From Crossiella equi (GTDB lineage: Bacteria > Actinomycetota > Actinomycetes > Mycobacteriales > Pseudonocardiaceae), in assembly GCF_017876755.1 (NCBI RefSeq), contig NZ_JAGIOO010000001.1:8665786-8729785 (forward strand): a DNA stretch of 64,000 nt, given 5' to 3'. Every line of letters starts with the position of its first letter. Position 1 is the stretch's first letter. Below the pieces are notes generated by a model. It made no database searches. It saw nothing but the letters and a program-made list of their open reading frames with translations, and was not told the DNA's origin. This document shows positions 8,448 through 17,304 of this stretch, piece after piece. The position numbers and the translations under genes are program-made.

Positions 8448-9940
8448 TCACCACGATCCTGGCCCACCCCGCCAGCGCCCCGGCGATCCGCACCCCGGCC
8501 GCGGTGGTGACCTACGGCGAGCTGGCCACGCGCATCACGGTCCTGGCCCACCGCCTCGCCGCCCGGGGCCTGGGCCCGGAACGGGTCTGCGCCCTGGCTG
8601 TCCCGCGCGGTGTGGACGCGGTGGTGGCGATGGCGGCGGTCCTGCACACGGGCGCGGCCTTCCTCTCCCTGGACGTGGAGGCCCCACCGGCCCGCCTGTC
8701 CGCGATGGCCACGAGCGCGGAAGCGGAGTTCCTGCTCACCACAACCGGGGTGACCCTGGACCTGGCGTTGCCGCGCCTGGACCTGGACACCCCGGACCCG
8801 GCCTGGGCCCCGCTGCCCCCGGTCCGTCCGAACGCCCTGGCCTACGTGAGCCACACCTCGGGCTCGACGGGCACCCCGAACGCGGTCCAGATCGAACGCC
8901 GGAGCCTGGAGTCCTACCTGGACTTCCTGGTCGCCGACTACGGCCTGGGCCCGCACACGACCTGCCTCCAGCTGGCACCGCAGGGCTACGACGCCTCGAT
9001 CCGCGACACCCTGGCCCCCCTGGTGGCAGGCGGCCAGCTGGTCCTGGTCCCGCGCTCGGCCCTGCTGCGCCCGAAGGAGTTCGCCGAGGTCCTGACCACC
9101 CACGGCGTCAACACGATCCTGAGCACCACCCCGTCCTTCCTGACGGCGATGTCCGAAGTGGACCTGAGCCGGTTGTCCCTGGTGGTCTCCAGCGGCGAGT
9201 CCCTGCGCCCCTTCCTGGCCGCGGGTGGCCGCGGCCGGGTGGGCGGCACCCTGGTCAACCAGTACGGCCCGACCGAGTGCACGATGACCACAACCCGCTA
9301 CCGGGTACCGCACAACCCGGACCTGTCGGCGGACCGCATCGGCACCCCGATCGACGGCGCGGAGATCCACCTCCTGGACCCGCGGGGCGATGAAGTCCCG
9401 GACGGCACCCCAGGCGAGATCCACATCGGCGGCGTGGGCGTGGCAAGGGGCTACGCGAACAACCCGGAACTGACCGCAACGCGCTTCCACCCGACCACGA
9501 ACACCCGCCTCTACCGAACCGGCGACCAGGCCCGCCGCCTCCCCGACGGCACCCTGGAGTACCTCGGCCGCCTGGACCGCCAGGTCAAGATCCGGGGCTA
9601 CCGGGTCGACCCGGGCGAGGTCGAAGCGGCCCTGCTCCGCCACCCGGCGATCACGGGCGCGGTGGTCACGGCCCCGGTGGACGACCGGGGCCGGGTCCAC
9701 CTGGTCGCCCACATCACGGGCGGCGAGAACACCCCCGACCCGGCGCTGCGGGCCCACCTGGCGGAGTCCCTGCCGCCGCACCTCATGCCGCGCCGGTTCT
9801 CCCGGCTGGCGGAGCTGCCGCGCACGCCGACGGGCAAGGCCGACCGGAAGCTGTTGACCGGCGAGGCCGCCACCGCACCCCTCACGGCCGCCGTGCTGGG
9901 CAGTACCCCGCCCGCCGCCTCCCCGGAGCCCGTCCGATGA
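8444..9940 (+). CDS. Stand-alone NRPS adenylation domain
   Basis: 498 aa, ATG overlapping the LanB-like stop (ATGA). A single adenylation domain: YGPTECT, ARGY, YRTGDQARR and the A10 lysine in PTGKADRK are present, with no C or T domain attached. The A3 loop reads TSGSTGTPNAV, so the usual Lys-Gly after Pro is Asn-Ala (N146). Pocket positions aligned on GrsA read D-A-R-S-V-S-Q-M-T-K, which I do not recognise; Arg at 239 could pair with an acidic or carbonyl-bearing side chain. It probably loads the free carrier protein at 10848. The weakened A3 loop may slow catalysis. Confidence 0.88.
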   Translation: MITTILAHPASAPAIRTPAAVVTYGELATRITVLAHRLAARGLGPERVCALAVPRGVDAVVAMAAVLHTGAAFLSLDVEAPPARLSAMATSAEAEFLLTTTGVTLDLALPRLDLDTPDPAWAPLPPVRPNALAYVSHTSGSTGTPNAVQIERRSLESYLDFLVADYGLGPHTTCLQLAPQGYDASIRDTLAPLVAGGQLVLVPRSALLRPKEFAEVLTTHGVNTILSTTPSFLTAMSEVDLSRLSLVVSSGESLRPFLAAGGRGRVGGTLVNQYGPTECTMTTTRYRVPHNPDLSADRIGTPIDGAEIHLLDPRGDEVPDGTPGEIHIGGVGVARGYANNPELTATRFHPTTNTRLYRTGDQARRLPDGTLEYLGRLDRQVKIRGYRVDPGEVEAALLRHPAITGAVVTAPVDDRGRVHLVAHITGGENTPDPALRAHLAESLPPHLMPRRFSRLAELPRTPTGKADRKLLTGEAATAPLTAAVLGSTPPAASPEPVR

Positions 9941-10851
9941 CCATCCCCGCCCCGGCCCTCTCCCTGGGCCGCGAAGACGTCCTGCGGGCCGCCGAGCGGC
10001 TGACCGGCGAGGTTCGCTGGACCCCGCTCGTCCGGCTCACCCCCGGCCTCCTGGCCAAGCCCGAGCACCTCCAGCACAGCGGTTCCTTCAAGTTCCGCGG
10101 GGCCGTCAACGCCTTCCACGCCCTCCGGCCCTCGGCCGTGGTGTGCGGCTCGTCCGGCAACCACGGCATCGCCGTCGCCACCCTCGGGGCCCGCACCGGG
10201 GTGCCCGTCACCGTCGTCATGGCCGAGGACGCCAGCCCGCGCAAGGCCGATCTGATCCACGGCCTGGGGGCGGCGGTCGTGCGGGTGCCCGGTGGGGTGG
10301 CCGAGCGGGACCGGCAGGCCCGGAAGATCGCCCAGCGGTGCGGGGCGCTGCTGCTGCCCTCCTCCGACCACGAGCTGGTCGTGGCCGGGGCCGGGACCGT
10401 GGCCCTGGAGGTGCTGGCCGAGCAGCCCCGGGTGGAGACCCTGTTCGTTCCCGTCGGCGGGGGCGGGCTGCTCGCCGGGAGCTGTCTCGCCGCCCACGGC
10501 CAGGGGGTCCGGGTCGTGGGGGTCGAGCCCGCCGAGGCGCCCCGGTACGCCCGCTCGCTCGCGCTCGGGCGGCCCGTGCTCGTGCCGCCCTGCCTGACCA
10601 TCGCCGACGGGCTGCGCGGGCAGCGGCCCGGCGAGGTCATCCTGCCGATCGTGCGGCAGTGCGTCGACGACCTCGTCACGGTGACCGACGAGGAGGTCCT
10701 CGACGCCCTGGAACTCCTGCGCCACCACGGTATCCCCGCCGAACCCAGCGGGGCCGTCGCCCTGGCCGGTGCCCTGCGCACCGGATGGACCGGGCTCGCC
10801 ACCGCCGTCGTCAGCGGCGGCAACACCACTACCCGAAAGGCTGTCCGATGA
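9937..10851 (+). CDS. PLP fold-type II enzyme, serine/threonine dehydratase-like
   Basis: 304 aa, ATGA overlap with the adenylation gene. Fold-type II signatures are present: SGSFKFRGA with the PLP lysine (K52), SSGNHG, and the phosphate-binding loop GGGGLLAG. The nearest known families are threonine dehydratase and serine racemase; the C-terminal regulatory ACT domains of biosynthetic threonine deaminase are absent at this length. In this cluster it might make an unusual amino acid such as a D-, dehydro- or diamino acid for the adjacent A-PCP pair. The exact reaction cannot be read from sequence. Confidence 0.85.
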   Translation: MTIPAPALSLGREDVLRAAERLTGEVRWTPLVRLTPGLLAKPEHLQHSGSFKFRGAVNAFHALRPSAVVCGSSGNHGIAVATLGARTGVPVTVVMAEDASPRKADLIHGLGAAVVRVPGGVAERDRQARKIAQRCGALLLPSSDHELVVAGAGTVALEVLAEQPRVETLFVPVGGGGLLAGSCLAAHGQGVRVVGVEPAEAPRYARSLALGRPVLVPPCLTIADGLRGQRPGEVILPIVRQCVDDLVTVTDEEVLDALELLRHHGIPAEPSGAVALAGALRTGWTGLATAVVSGGNTTTRKAVR

Positions 10852-11081
10852 ACGACGTGACCGAGCTGATCGCCGGGATCTACCGCGAGACCCTCAACGA
10901 CGACGCCCTGCACACCGAGAGCGACTTCTTCGAGGCCGGGGGCGACTCGCTGGCCGCGTTCCAGATCACCGCCCGCATCCAGGAGGCCCTCGGGGTGGAG
11001 GTGCCCGTGGCCCTGGTGTTCGCCTACCCCAGCCCGGTGGACCTGGCGTCGGTGGTCGAGCTCGACACGGCCGGGGTGTGA
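10848..11081 (+). CDS. Free peptidyl carrier protein
   Basis: 77 aa, ATGA overlap with the preceding gene. It is a single PP-binding domain with FFEAGGDSLAAF; S34 is the phosphopantetheine attachment site. It sits between the free adenylation domain and the second LanB-like gene, so it is the likely carrier of the amino acid activated by the 8444 protein, and possibly the platform on which a LanB-like protein acts. No phosphopantetheinyl transferase is in the window. Confidence 0.93.
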   Translation: MNDVTELIAGIYRETLNDDALHTESDFFEAGGDSLAAFQITARIQEALGVEVPVALVFAYPSPVDLASVVELDTAGV

Positions 11082-11084
11082 GCC

Positions 11085-13316
11085 GTGGTGCACCTTGACG
11101 GTACCTGGCGCCTGTGGGAGCAGTTCGGCCTGCGCGGCCCGGGGTTCCCCGCCGGAGGGGTGCTCCGGCTCGCCCCCGACGGCCTCGCCGAGGCCGCGGA
11201 CAAGTTCGAGGAGTGCTCCGGCCCGGAGTGGGCGGAGTTCACCCGGCACTACGAGGAGGCGGCCGTCTCGGTCGCGCACGAGCTACAGGACATCGCCGCG
11301 CGCCCGGACTTCCGGGCCGCGGTGGCCTGGCAGAACCGGCCCGTGCTGGCCTCCGGCATCACCCCGTTCCTGAACTGGGCACCGACCGCCGCCGGGCGCA
11401 CCAGCATGCCCCGGCAGCGCGAGGAGCTGGTCGCGCACTACTGGCAGCGCTTCTGCGTCAAGAACGACACCATCGGCTTCTTCGGTCCCGTCGGCTGGGG
11501 CCGCTGGGACCTGCACGGCCCCGACCTGGCCGTGCGGCCAGGGGACCGCCTCATCGACGAGTCCACCGTCTACTTCGCCAGCTGGGCCCTGGACACCCTC
11601 GCCCGTACGCTCGCCCCCGGCCTGCGGCAGTGGATCGCCCCCCGCCGCGTGCCCTTCGTCCACTGTGGACCTGACGCGGTCACCGTGCCCGCCCGGCCGC
11701 CGCAGCCGGTCACGGCACAACAGCAGCGCCTCCTGGCCCTGTGCGACGGCACCCGCTCCGCCCGCGCGCTCACCGAGGTCGACCCGGAGGCCGAGACCGT
11801 CCTCGCCGAGCTGGAGAAGCGCCGCTGGATCACCTGGCGCCTGGACATCCCGGCGGGCGCCCACCCCGAGCGCTGGCTGCGCGACTGGCTGGGCACCGTC
11901 GACGACCCCGCCACCCGGGAGCACGCCGTCGCCGCCCTGGACCTGCTGGAACGCGGCCGTGACCGCGTGGCCGCCGCGCGGGACGCGGACGAGCTGGTCG
12001 CCGCCCTGACCGCGCTGGAACAGGACTTCACCGCCCTCACCGACACCGCGGCCGTCCGGGAGAAGTCCGCCTCGACGGCCCCGTGCCGCGCGGTGGTCTA
12101 CTCCGACTGCCGCCGCACCGCCCAGGCCACCACCGGCCCGGCGGTCCTGGCCGCCCTGGCACCACTGCCGCTGCTGCTGACCAGCGCCACCTGGCTGACC
12201 CAGGAGCTGGCCGCGCGGGTCCTGGCCAAGGCCGACGCGGTCTTCGACGAGCTCGGACCGGTCAACCTGGCCGAGTTCTGGTTCGCCTGCATGCCGATCC
12301 TGCACGGCCAGGCCGCCACCGACGCCGCCGAGCTGCAAACCGAGTTCCAGCGCCGCTGGCACGACATCCTCCAGCCCGACGGCGCCACCCGCGTGCACCG
12401 CACCACCGCCGCCCTGGCCGAACGCGTGGCCGAGGCCTTCGGCACCCCCACCCCGGGCTGGACGGCGGCGCGCTACCTCAGCCCGGACGTCCTCATCGCC
12501 GCCCCGGACGAGCAGGCGGTGGCCCGGGGTGACTTCAGCCTGGTCCTGGGTGAGCTGCACGTGGCCAGCAACACCCTGGGCGCCTCCCTGTTCGTGCACC
12601 AGCACCCGGACCAGTCGCAGCTCCTGGCGGCCACCAGCACCGACCACCCGGGCCCGCGCCTGCTCCCGGTACTGGCCAAGGAACACCGCTCCCGCCTGTC
12701 CGCACGCATCCGCCAGACCCTGGTGCGCCCGCAGGACCTCTACGTGGCGCTGGCCGACAACACCACCGACCCGCACCGCGACCGCACCGTGCCGAGCGCG
12801 GACATCCGGGTCCAGCGCCGGGACCACGGCCTGGTGGCGGTCCTGCCGGACGGCGCGGAGTTCCCGGTGGCCGACGTCTTCTCCCACGTGCTCACCACCC
12901 TGGCCATGGACCTGTTCCGCCCCTTCCCGGACGCCGCCCACACCCCGCGCGTGACCATCGACAAACTGGTCGTGGCCCGGGAGTCCTGGCGCTTCCGCGC
13001 GGCCGGCATCACGGCCGCCGAGGACAAGCAGGAAGCACGCCGTTTCGTACGGCTGCGCCAGTGGCGGGCCGCGCACGAGCTCCCGCGCTTCGCCTTCATC
13101 ACCTCGCCGACCGAACCCCGCCCGTTCTTCGTGGACTTCGACAGCCCGGTGTACCTCAACATCCTGGCCAAGGCGATCCGCAGGCTGGCCCGCAAGGACG
13201 AGCAGGGCGAGATCCAGGTGACCGAGATGCTGCCGACCCCCGAACACGCCTGGCTGACTGACCACGAAGGAGGCCGCTACACCTCGGAGCTGCGCTTCGT
13301 GGCGGTGCACGACTGA
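11085..13316 (+). CDS. LanB-like protein (lantibiotic dehydratase N-terminal family), copy 2
   Basis: 743 aa from GTG at 11085 (a second GTG follows at 11088), three bases after the carrier-protein stop. It is clearly paralogous to the 6162 protein along its length: both begin with WRLW.QF.LRGPGFPA, both have NDTIGFFGPVGWG (here about residue 127) and both end with YTSELRFVAV. It too lacks the elimination domain. Two diverged copies kept in one operon imply two substrates or two sequential tRNA-dependent steps; this is inference. The 3' end overlaps the opposite-strand LamG gene by 40 bases. It is the last gene of this NRPS block. Confidence 0.85.
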   Translation: MVHLDGTWRLWEQFGLRGPGFPAGGVLRLAPDGLAEAADKFEECSGPEWAEFTRHYEEAAVSVAHELQDIAARPDFRAAVAWQNRPVLASGITPFLNWAPTAAGRTSMPRQREELVAHYWQRFCVKNDTIGFFGPVGWGRWDLHGPDLAVRPGDRLIDESTVYFASWALDTLARTLAPGLRQWIAPRRVPFVHCGPDAVTVPARPPQPVTAQQQRLLALCDGTRSARALTEVDPEAETVLAELEKRRWITWRLDIPAGAHPERWLRDWLGTVDDPATREHAVAALDLLERGRDRVAAARDADELVAALTALEQDFTALTDTAAVREKSASTAPCRAVVYSDCRRTAQATTGPAVLAALAPLPLLLTSATWLTQELAARVLAKADAVFDELGPVNLAEFWFACMPILHGQAATDAAELQTEFQRRWHDILQPDGATRVHRTTAALAERVAEAFGTPTPGWTAARYLSPDVLIAAPDEQAVARGDFSLVLGELHVASNTLGASLFVHQHPDQSQLLAATSTDHPGPRLLPVLAKEHRSRLSARIRQTLVRPQDLYVALADNTTDPHRDRTVPSADIRVQRRDHGLVAVLPDGAEFPVADVFSHVLTTLAMDLFRPFPDAAHTPRVTIDKLVVARESWRFRAAGITAAEDKQEARRFVRLRQWRAAHELPRFAFITSPTEPRPFFVDFDSPVYLNILAKAIRRLARKDEQGEIQVTEMLPTPEHAWLTDHEGGRYTSELRFVAVHD

Positions 13317-14146
13317 CCCCGGGCGCACGAGGGCATGGCCGCGGTGTGCGCGGCCACCCGTGCGGCCGACAGCTCGTGCCCGTACACCGCGACCTTCCCC
13401 ACCGCCCCGGCGAACCAGGACCCGAAGTCCCGGGTCCCCACGCGCAGCGGTGCGGTGCCGTCCACCGGGGTGATCACCACGTCCCGGATCACCAGGTGGT
13501 CCTGGTCGCGCAGCACACCGTCCCGGTAGACCTTGGTGTAACCGTGCGGGTACTCGGGTGTGCGGACCCGGGCGTTGATCACCAGCACGTAGTGGATCCA
13601 CCGCCCGGCGGTGAGCGCGTCCTGGAAGTAGGAGCCCGCGCCCAGGCCGCCCGAGGGGTTGAAGGCGTAGCCGGAGACGCGGTTCGGGCGGTCCTCGGTG
13701 TTGGTCTTGGCGTACATCCGGGCCACGTACTCGTGCTGGCCCGGCGCGCCCTTGCCCAGCCAGTGCACGTAGCCCGAGCCCTCGGTGTTCGGGAACTCCA
13801 GCACGTCCGGCCGCAGCCAGGCCTCCAGGGTGAGCTCGCCGGTGGTGGCCGGGCTCAGGGACGGGTGGTCGGCGACCTCCAGGTAGCCGGTGGCGCCGTC
13901 GAAGTCCGCGGCCCGCTCGCCGTTGGGCAGTACCGCCGGTGCCCGGCCGCCCGCGTAGACGCCGGTGTGGCCGTGGCCGCTGAGGTCGGGCTCCCGCGAA
14001 CCGCCGTCCATCCGCCAGTAGGCGACGGGGGAGTCGGCGAGCACGGTCGCGTCGTAACCGCAGGCCCGGGGGTGGGCGGCGGCGGTGGGGGAGAGGCAGG
14101 CGGCCAGCAAGGCCACCGCGGGGAGAAGGGGGGAACGTCGCATCAT
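13277..14146 (-). CDS. Secreted LamG-type (concanavalin-like) lectin domain protein
   Basis: 289 aa; a second ATG lies at 14143. The N-terminus is a signal peptide (MRRS, a hydrophobic run ending LSPTAAAHP). The mature part is a LamG/concanavalin-like jellyroll: DSPVAYWRMD, DFDGATGYLEV, LTLEAWLRPD, KVYRDG and FAGAVGKVAVYGHELS. No catalytic motif is visible, so it may bind glycans or be a catalytic type I do not recognise. It begins 17 bases after the aldolase gene and is probably the last gene of that operon. Its last codons overlap the convergent LanB-like gene. Confidence 0.72.
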   Translation of the reverse strand: MMRRSPLLPAVALLAACLSPTAAAHPRACGYDATVLADSPVAYWRMDGGSREPDLSGHGHTGVYAGGRAPAVLPNGERAADFDGATGYLEVADHPSLSPATTGELTLEAWLRPDVLEFPNTEGSGYVHWLGKGAPGQHEYVARMYAKTNTEDRPNRVSGYAFNPSGGLGAGSYFQDALTAGRWIHYVLVINARVRTPEYPHGYTKVYRDGVLRDQDHLVIRDVVITPVDGTAPLRVGTRDFGSWFAGAVGKVAVYGHELSAARVAAHTAAMPSCARGQSCTATKRSSEV

Positions 14147-14163
14147 GTCACCTGTCCCGGTCG

Positions 14164-15195
14164 TCAGCTGAGCCAGTCGTCTCGGTGCGCCGCGACGAAG
14201 TCCTCGTCGAGCAGGGTGGGGAAGCGCCGCCGGACCTCGGCGATCAGGTCCGCCTGGCCGGGCGAGAGCCGTTCCGCCGGGGACAGGCAGGCCGCCGAGG
14301 TGAGCAGGCCCTGCTGGCGCAGCACCTCGTTCACCCCGGCCACGCACCCGGCGAAGCGGTGCGCGACGTCGAACACCGCCGCGTTCACCTCAACGAGGTC
14401 GCAGCCGGTTTCCAGCGTCCGGGTGCTCACCGAGCCCGCCCGGCACTCCCTCGCGGCCACCCGCCGGAGCGCCACGGCCGCCCGCGTCCCGACCGCCCAC
14501 TGCCCGAGCAGCCCGCCGGAGACCCGCAGCACCCGTTCGGCCCCGCCGACCACGGCCCGCCAGGGCGTCACCAGGTCGGCCACGATCGCGTCGTCGTTGC
14601 CGGTGAGCAGCGCGATCTCCGCCCACCGGTCGTGCTCGACCAGGGCCCGCGCGATGTCGTTGGTGCGGTACCGGTCGAACGGCGCGGCCTTCACCCCGGC
14701 CACCGAACCCAGGTCGAACAGCCGCCGCCAGTACGACCGGGGCAGCGCCCGCCCGCCGACGGCCTCCTGGAGCGCGAACCCGATGGTGGGCAGCACCTCG
14801 CCCACCGCGCGCGCCCGCTCCAGCAGTGCCTCGGGGCCGGGGTCGGCCATGCCGTACGGGCACAGCAGCACCGCGTGGTAGCCCGCCTCGGCGGCCTGCG
14901 AGGCCTCGCGCACCGCCTGGGCGGTGTCCCCGACGACCCCGGCGACCAGGAGGGCCTGCCCGGTCGCGAGTGCCGAGGCGAGCCCGAGCACGTGCGCGTA
15001 CCGCCCGGGATCGGTGTGCAGGTCGAACTGCGTGGTGTGCACCCCGACCGCGAGCCCGTCGGCCCCCGCCGCCAGGTAGTAGCGGGTGAGCGCGCGCTGC
15101 GCCCGTTCGTCGAGGGCGCCCCCGGCGGTGAGCGCGAGCGGGTGCGCGGGGATCGCCACCCCGGCGAGCAGCCGTGCCGAGACCGAGACCGTCAT
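14164..15195 (-). CDS. Dihydrodipicolinate synthase-family aldolase/lyase
   Basis: 343 aa. A DHDPS/N-acetylneuraminate lyase family TIM barrel: the N-terminal ALTAGGALDERAQ region, GADGLAVGVHTTQ, and the Schiff-base lysine in AGVKAAPFDRYR (K169). The start (ATG 15195) overlaps the stop of the upstream epimerase gene. With a sugar ABC transporter, two Gfo/Idh dehydrogenases and an epimerase nearby, it is more likely to cleave or form a keto-sugar acid than to serve lysine synthesis. The exact sugar is unknown. Confidence 0.82.
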   Translation of the reverse strand: MTVSVSARLLAGVAIPAHPLALTAGGALDERAQRALTRYYLAAGADGLAVGVHTTQFDLHTDPGRYAHVLGLASALATGQALLVAGVVGDTAQAVREASQAAEAGYHAVLLCPYGMADPGPEALLERARAVGEVLPTIGFALQEAVGGRALPRSYWRRLFDLGSVAGVKAAPFDRYRTNDIARALVEHDRWAEIALLTGNDDAIVADLVTPWRAVVGGAERVLRVSGGLLGQWAVGTRAAVALRRVAARECRAGSVSTRTLETGCDLVEVNAAVFDVAHRFAGCVAGVNEVLRQQGLLTSAACLSPAERLSPGQADLIAEVRRRFPTLLDEDFVAAHRDDWLS

Positions 15196-16238
15196 CAGTA
15201 CCGCCCCTGCCGCTGCTCGAACTTGGTCGCCTTGCCCAGCTGCCGACCGCCGCCGCCCACCCAGCGCGCGGTCCAGTCGACGAGCGTGCGCGCGGCCAGA
15301 CTCGGGTAGCCGAACCGGGCGAAGCACTCGCCCGAGTCGTTGAGCAGCGCGTCCGGGGCCTCCACGCCGGTGAACTCGACCTCCCGGCCCATGGCCTCGG
15401 CCAGCAGCAGGGCGATGCGGCGCACCGGGACCGTCTCGGGGCCGGTCGCGTTGAGCACGGGCGCCTCGGGGTGCGCCAGCCCGATGGCGCGCAGCGCCCA
15501 CGCGCTCACATCGCGCTGCCACACCACGTTCACCGCGGGCATCGTGACGTCGACCGGGTGCCCCTGCGCGATCCGGGCGGCGATGTCGGCGATGACGCCG
15601 TAGCGCAGCTCGCACGCGTAGTTCAGGCGGAACATCAGCGTCGGCGTGCCCCAGCGCTCGCCCGCGGCCGCGAACACCCGCTCGCGCGCCAGGCAGGACT
15701 GCGCGTACTCGCCGTGCGGGCGCGGCTCGTCCAGCTCCGTGCAGCCGCCGTGCGCCAGCGGGGTGAACGGGTAGACGTTGCCGCTGGAGTACACCACGGT
15801 CGGCACACCCCGGTAGCGGTCGGCGACCAGGGCGGGCACCGCCGCGTTGGTCCACCACATGCGGGGCTCGGCGCCGGTGGTCCCGAACTTCATCGCGGCC
15901 AGGAAGAACACCCCGGCCGCCTCCGGCAGCGACGCGTACGCGGCCGGATCGCCCAGCTCCGCACTGTGCGTGCGAACCCCTTGCCGTTCCAGGGACTCCC
16001 GCACCGCGGGCTCGGACCACCGGGACACCGCGTGCACGGTCGCGGCCGACCCGGCGGCGGCCAGCGCGCGCTGGGCCATCACCGCCATGGTCGGCCCGAT
16101 CTTGCCCCCGGCGCCGAGCAGCACCAGGTCACCGGAGACCGCCGCGAGGTCCTCGCCGACCCCGGGCAGCGGGGTGGACAGCAGGTCCTCCAACGCCTCC
16201 TCGCTGTCGGGCACGGCTGGGAAGGGAATGGTGCGCAT
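15195..16238 (-). CDS. NAD-dependent epimerase/dehydratase (SDR fold)
   Basis: 347 aa from ATG 16238, with GGAG upstream. It has an N-terminal Rossmann motif (GDLVLLGAGGKIGPTM), a YSSGNVY segment and later NATGPETV, as in extended SDR sugar epimerases. The usual YxxxK is not obvious: the Tyr in HGEYAQS is followed by CLAR, so activity or mechanism may differ. It is the first gene of an epimerase-aldolase-LamG operon and has a CAAACGTTTG operator 15 bases upstream of its start. Confidence 0.78.
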   Translation of the reverse strand: MRTIPFPAVPDSEEALEDLLSTPLPGVGEDLAAVSGDLVLLGAGGKIGPTMAVMAQRALAAAGSAATVHAVSRWSEPAVRESLERQGVRTHSAELGDPAAYASLPEAAGVFFLAAMKFGTTGAEPRMWWTNAAVPALVADRYRGVPTVVYSSGNVYPFTPLAHGGCTELDEPRPHGEYAQSCLARERVFAAAGERWGTPTLMFRLNYACELRYGVIADIAARIAQGHPVDVTMPAVNVVWQRDVSAWALRAIGLAHPEAPVLNATGPETVPVRRIALLLAEAMGREVEFTGVEAPDALLNDSGECFARFGYPSLAARTLVDWTARWVGGGGRQLGKATKFEQRQGRY

Positions 16239-16253
16239 GGCAGAACTCCGTTT

Positions 16254-16263
16254 CAAACGTTTG
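16254..16263. promoter_or_regulatory. LacI-family operator CAAACGTTTG (copy 1)
   Basis: A perfect 10-bp palindrome with the central CG typical of LacI-family operators, between the epimerase start (16238, - strand) and the end of the lacI-type gene. The same sequence recurs at 21519 and 23792, always at a promoter of this cassette, so all three are probably bound by the regulator encoded at 16306. Confidence 0.8.
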
Positions 16264-16305
16264 CACGGAAGACTGGGCGAACCCTTGGGTGGAGTGGTGG
16301 AGAGC

Positions 16306-17304
16306 TCAGGCCCGGGGCTTGCCGATGCTGGCGCGCCAGACGACCTCGGTGTCCACCCCGAGGTGGCCCAGGTCCGGTGCGCTGCCCGGTTCGGCCTCGG
16401 CGAGCAGCCGGTCGACGGCCAGCTGCGCCACGCGCACGCTGCCGCCCGAGATGGTGGTCAGCCCCGGCTGGACCAGACCCGCCATCACGTCGTCGTGCCC
16501 GGCCACGCTGACATCACGCGGGACCGAGAGCTTGAGCTGCCGGAAGCCCTCGATCAGCCCGGCGGCGAGCACGTCGTCGAAGGCCACCACCGCGGACGCG
16601 CCCTGGTCCACGACCGCGCGGGCGGCCGCCACGCCGTCCTCCAGCCGCGCCGCGGTCGGGGCGAGCTTGACGAACTCCGCCCCGCGCTTGCGCGCCTGGT
16701 CGGCGACCGCGCGGGCCCGCACCTTGTTGGCCCAGGACCCGGTCGGCCCCGGCAGGTAGGCGATCTTCGTGTGCCCGAGCCCGCACAGCCGGTCCACCAG
16801 CTCGGCCACCGAGGCCGCGGAGTCGGTGTACACGCAGGGGATGCCGTCCACCGGCCGGTTGACCAGCATGACCGGGATCATGTCCGCGATCTCCCGGATG
16901 TGCGAGACGCTCATCCGGGGCGCGCACAGCAGGATGCCGCGCGTCTGGCGGGCGAACTGCTCGCACACCTGGCGCTCGATGTCGGCCGCGTCGTCGGTGT
17001 CGGCGACGAACACCCCGAGCCCGCGCGCCCGCGACCGCTGCTGGGCGGCCTTGAGCAGCATCGTCATGTACGGGTTGCTGATGTCGGGCACCACCACGCC
17101 CAGGTACGGCGAGTCACCCGCCCGCAGCGCCCGCGCCACCGGGTTGGCGCTGTACCGCAGCCGCGCCGCGACCTCGCGCACGTTGCGCACGGTCTCCGGC
17201 GAGAGCAGCTCCGGGTTGGAGAACACCCGGGACACCGTGGAGATGGACACCCCGGCCTCGGCGGCCACGTCGGCGAGCTTGGTCTTGCGCGCGCGGCCGG
17301 TCAT
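16306..17304 (-). CDS. LacI-family transcriptional regulator of the sugar cassette
   Basis: 332 aa. N-terminal helix-turn-helix TKLADVAAEAGVSISTVSRV followed by the hinge region (ANPVARALR), then a periplasmic-binding-protein-like sensor domain (GVVVPDISNPYMTML, GHTKIAYLPGP, VAGHDDVMAG). ATG 17304 overlaps the stop of the upstream dehydrogenase gene (ATGA). It closes the transporter operon and is the obvious candidate to bind the three CAAACGTTTG sites, so it is probably autoregulated. The inducer is unknown, presumably the imported sugar or a derivative. Confidence 0.93.
   Translation of the reverse strand: MTGRARKTKLADVAAEAGVSISTVSRVFSNPELLSPETVRNVREVAARLRYSANPVARALRAGDSPYLGVVVPDISNPYMTMLLKAAQQRSRARGLGVFVADTDDAADIERQVCEQFARQTRGILLCAPRMSVSHIREIADMIPVMLVNRPVDGIPCVYTDSAASVAELVDRLCGLGHTKIAYLPGPTGSWANKVRARAVADQARKRGAEFVKLAPTAARLEDGVAAARAVVDQGASAVVAFDDVLAAGLIEGFRQLKLSVPRDVSVAGHDDVMAGLVQPGLTTISGGSVRVAQLAVDRLLAEAEPGSAPDLGHLGVDTEVVWRASIGKPRA

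Noticed and set aside
6162-13316. Classical lanthipeptide cluster
   Set aside because: No precursor peptide, no LanC cyclase and no elimination domain, and the genes are embedded among NRPS functions.
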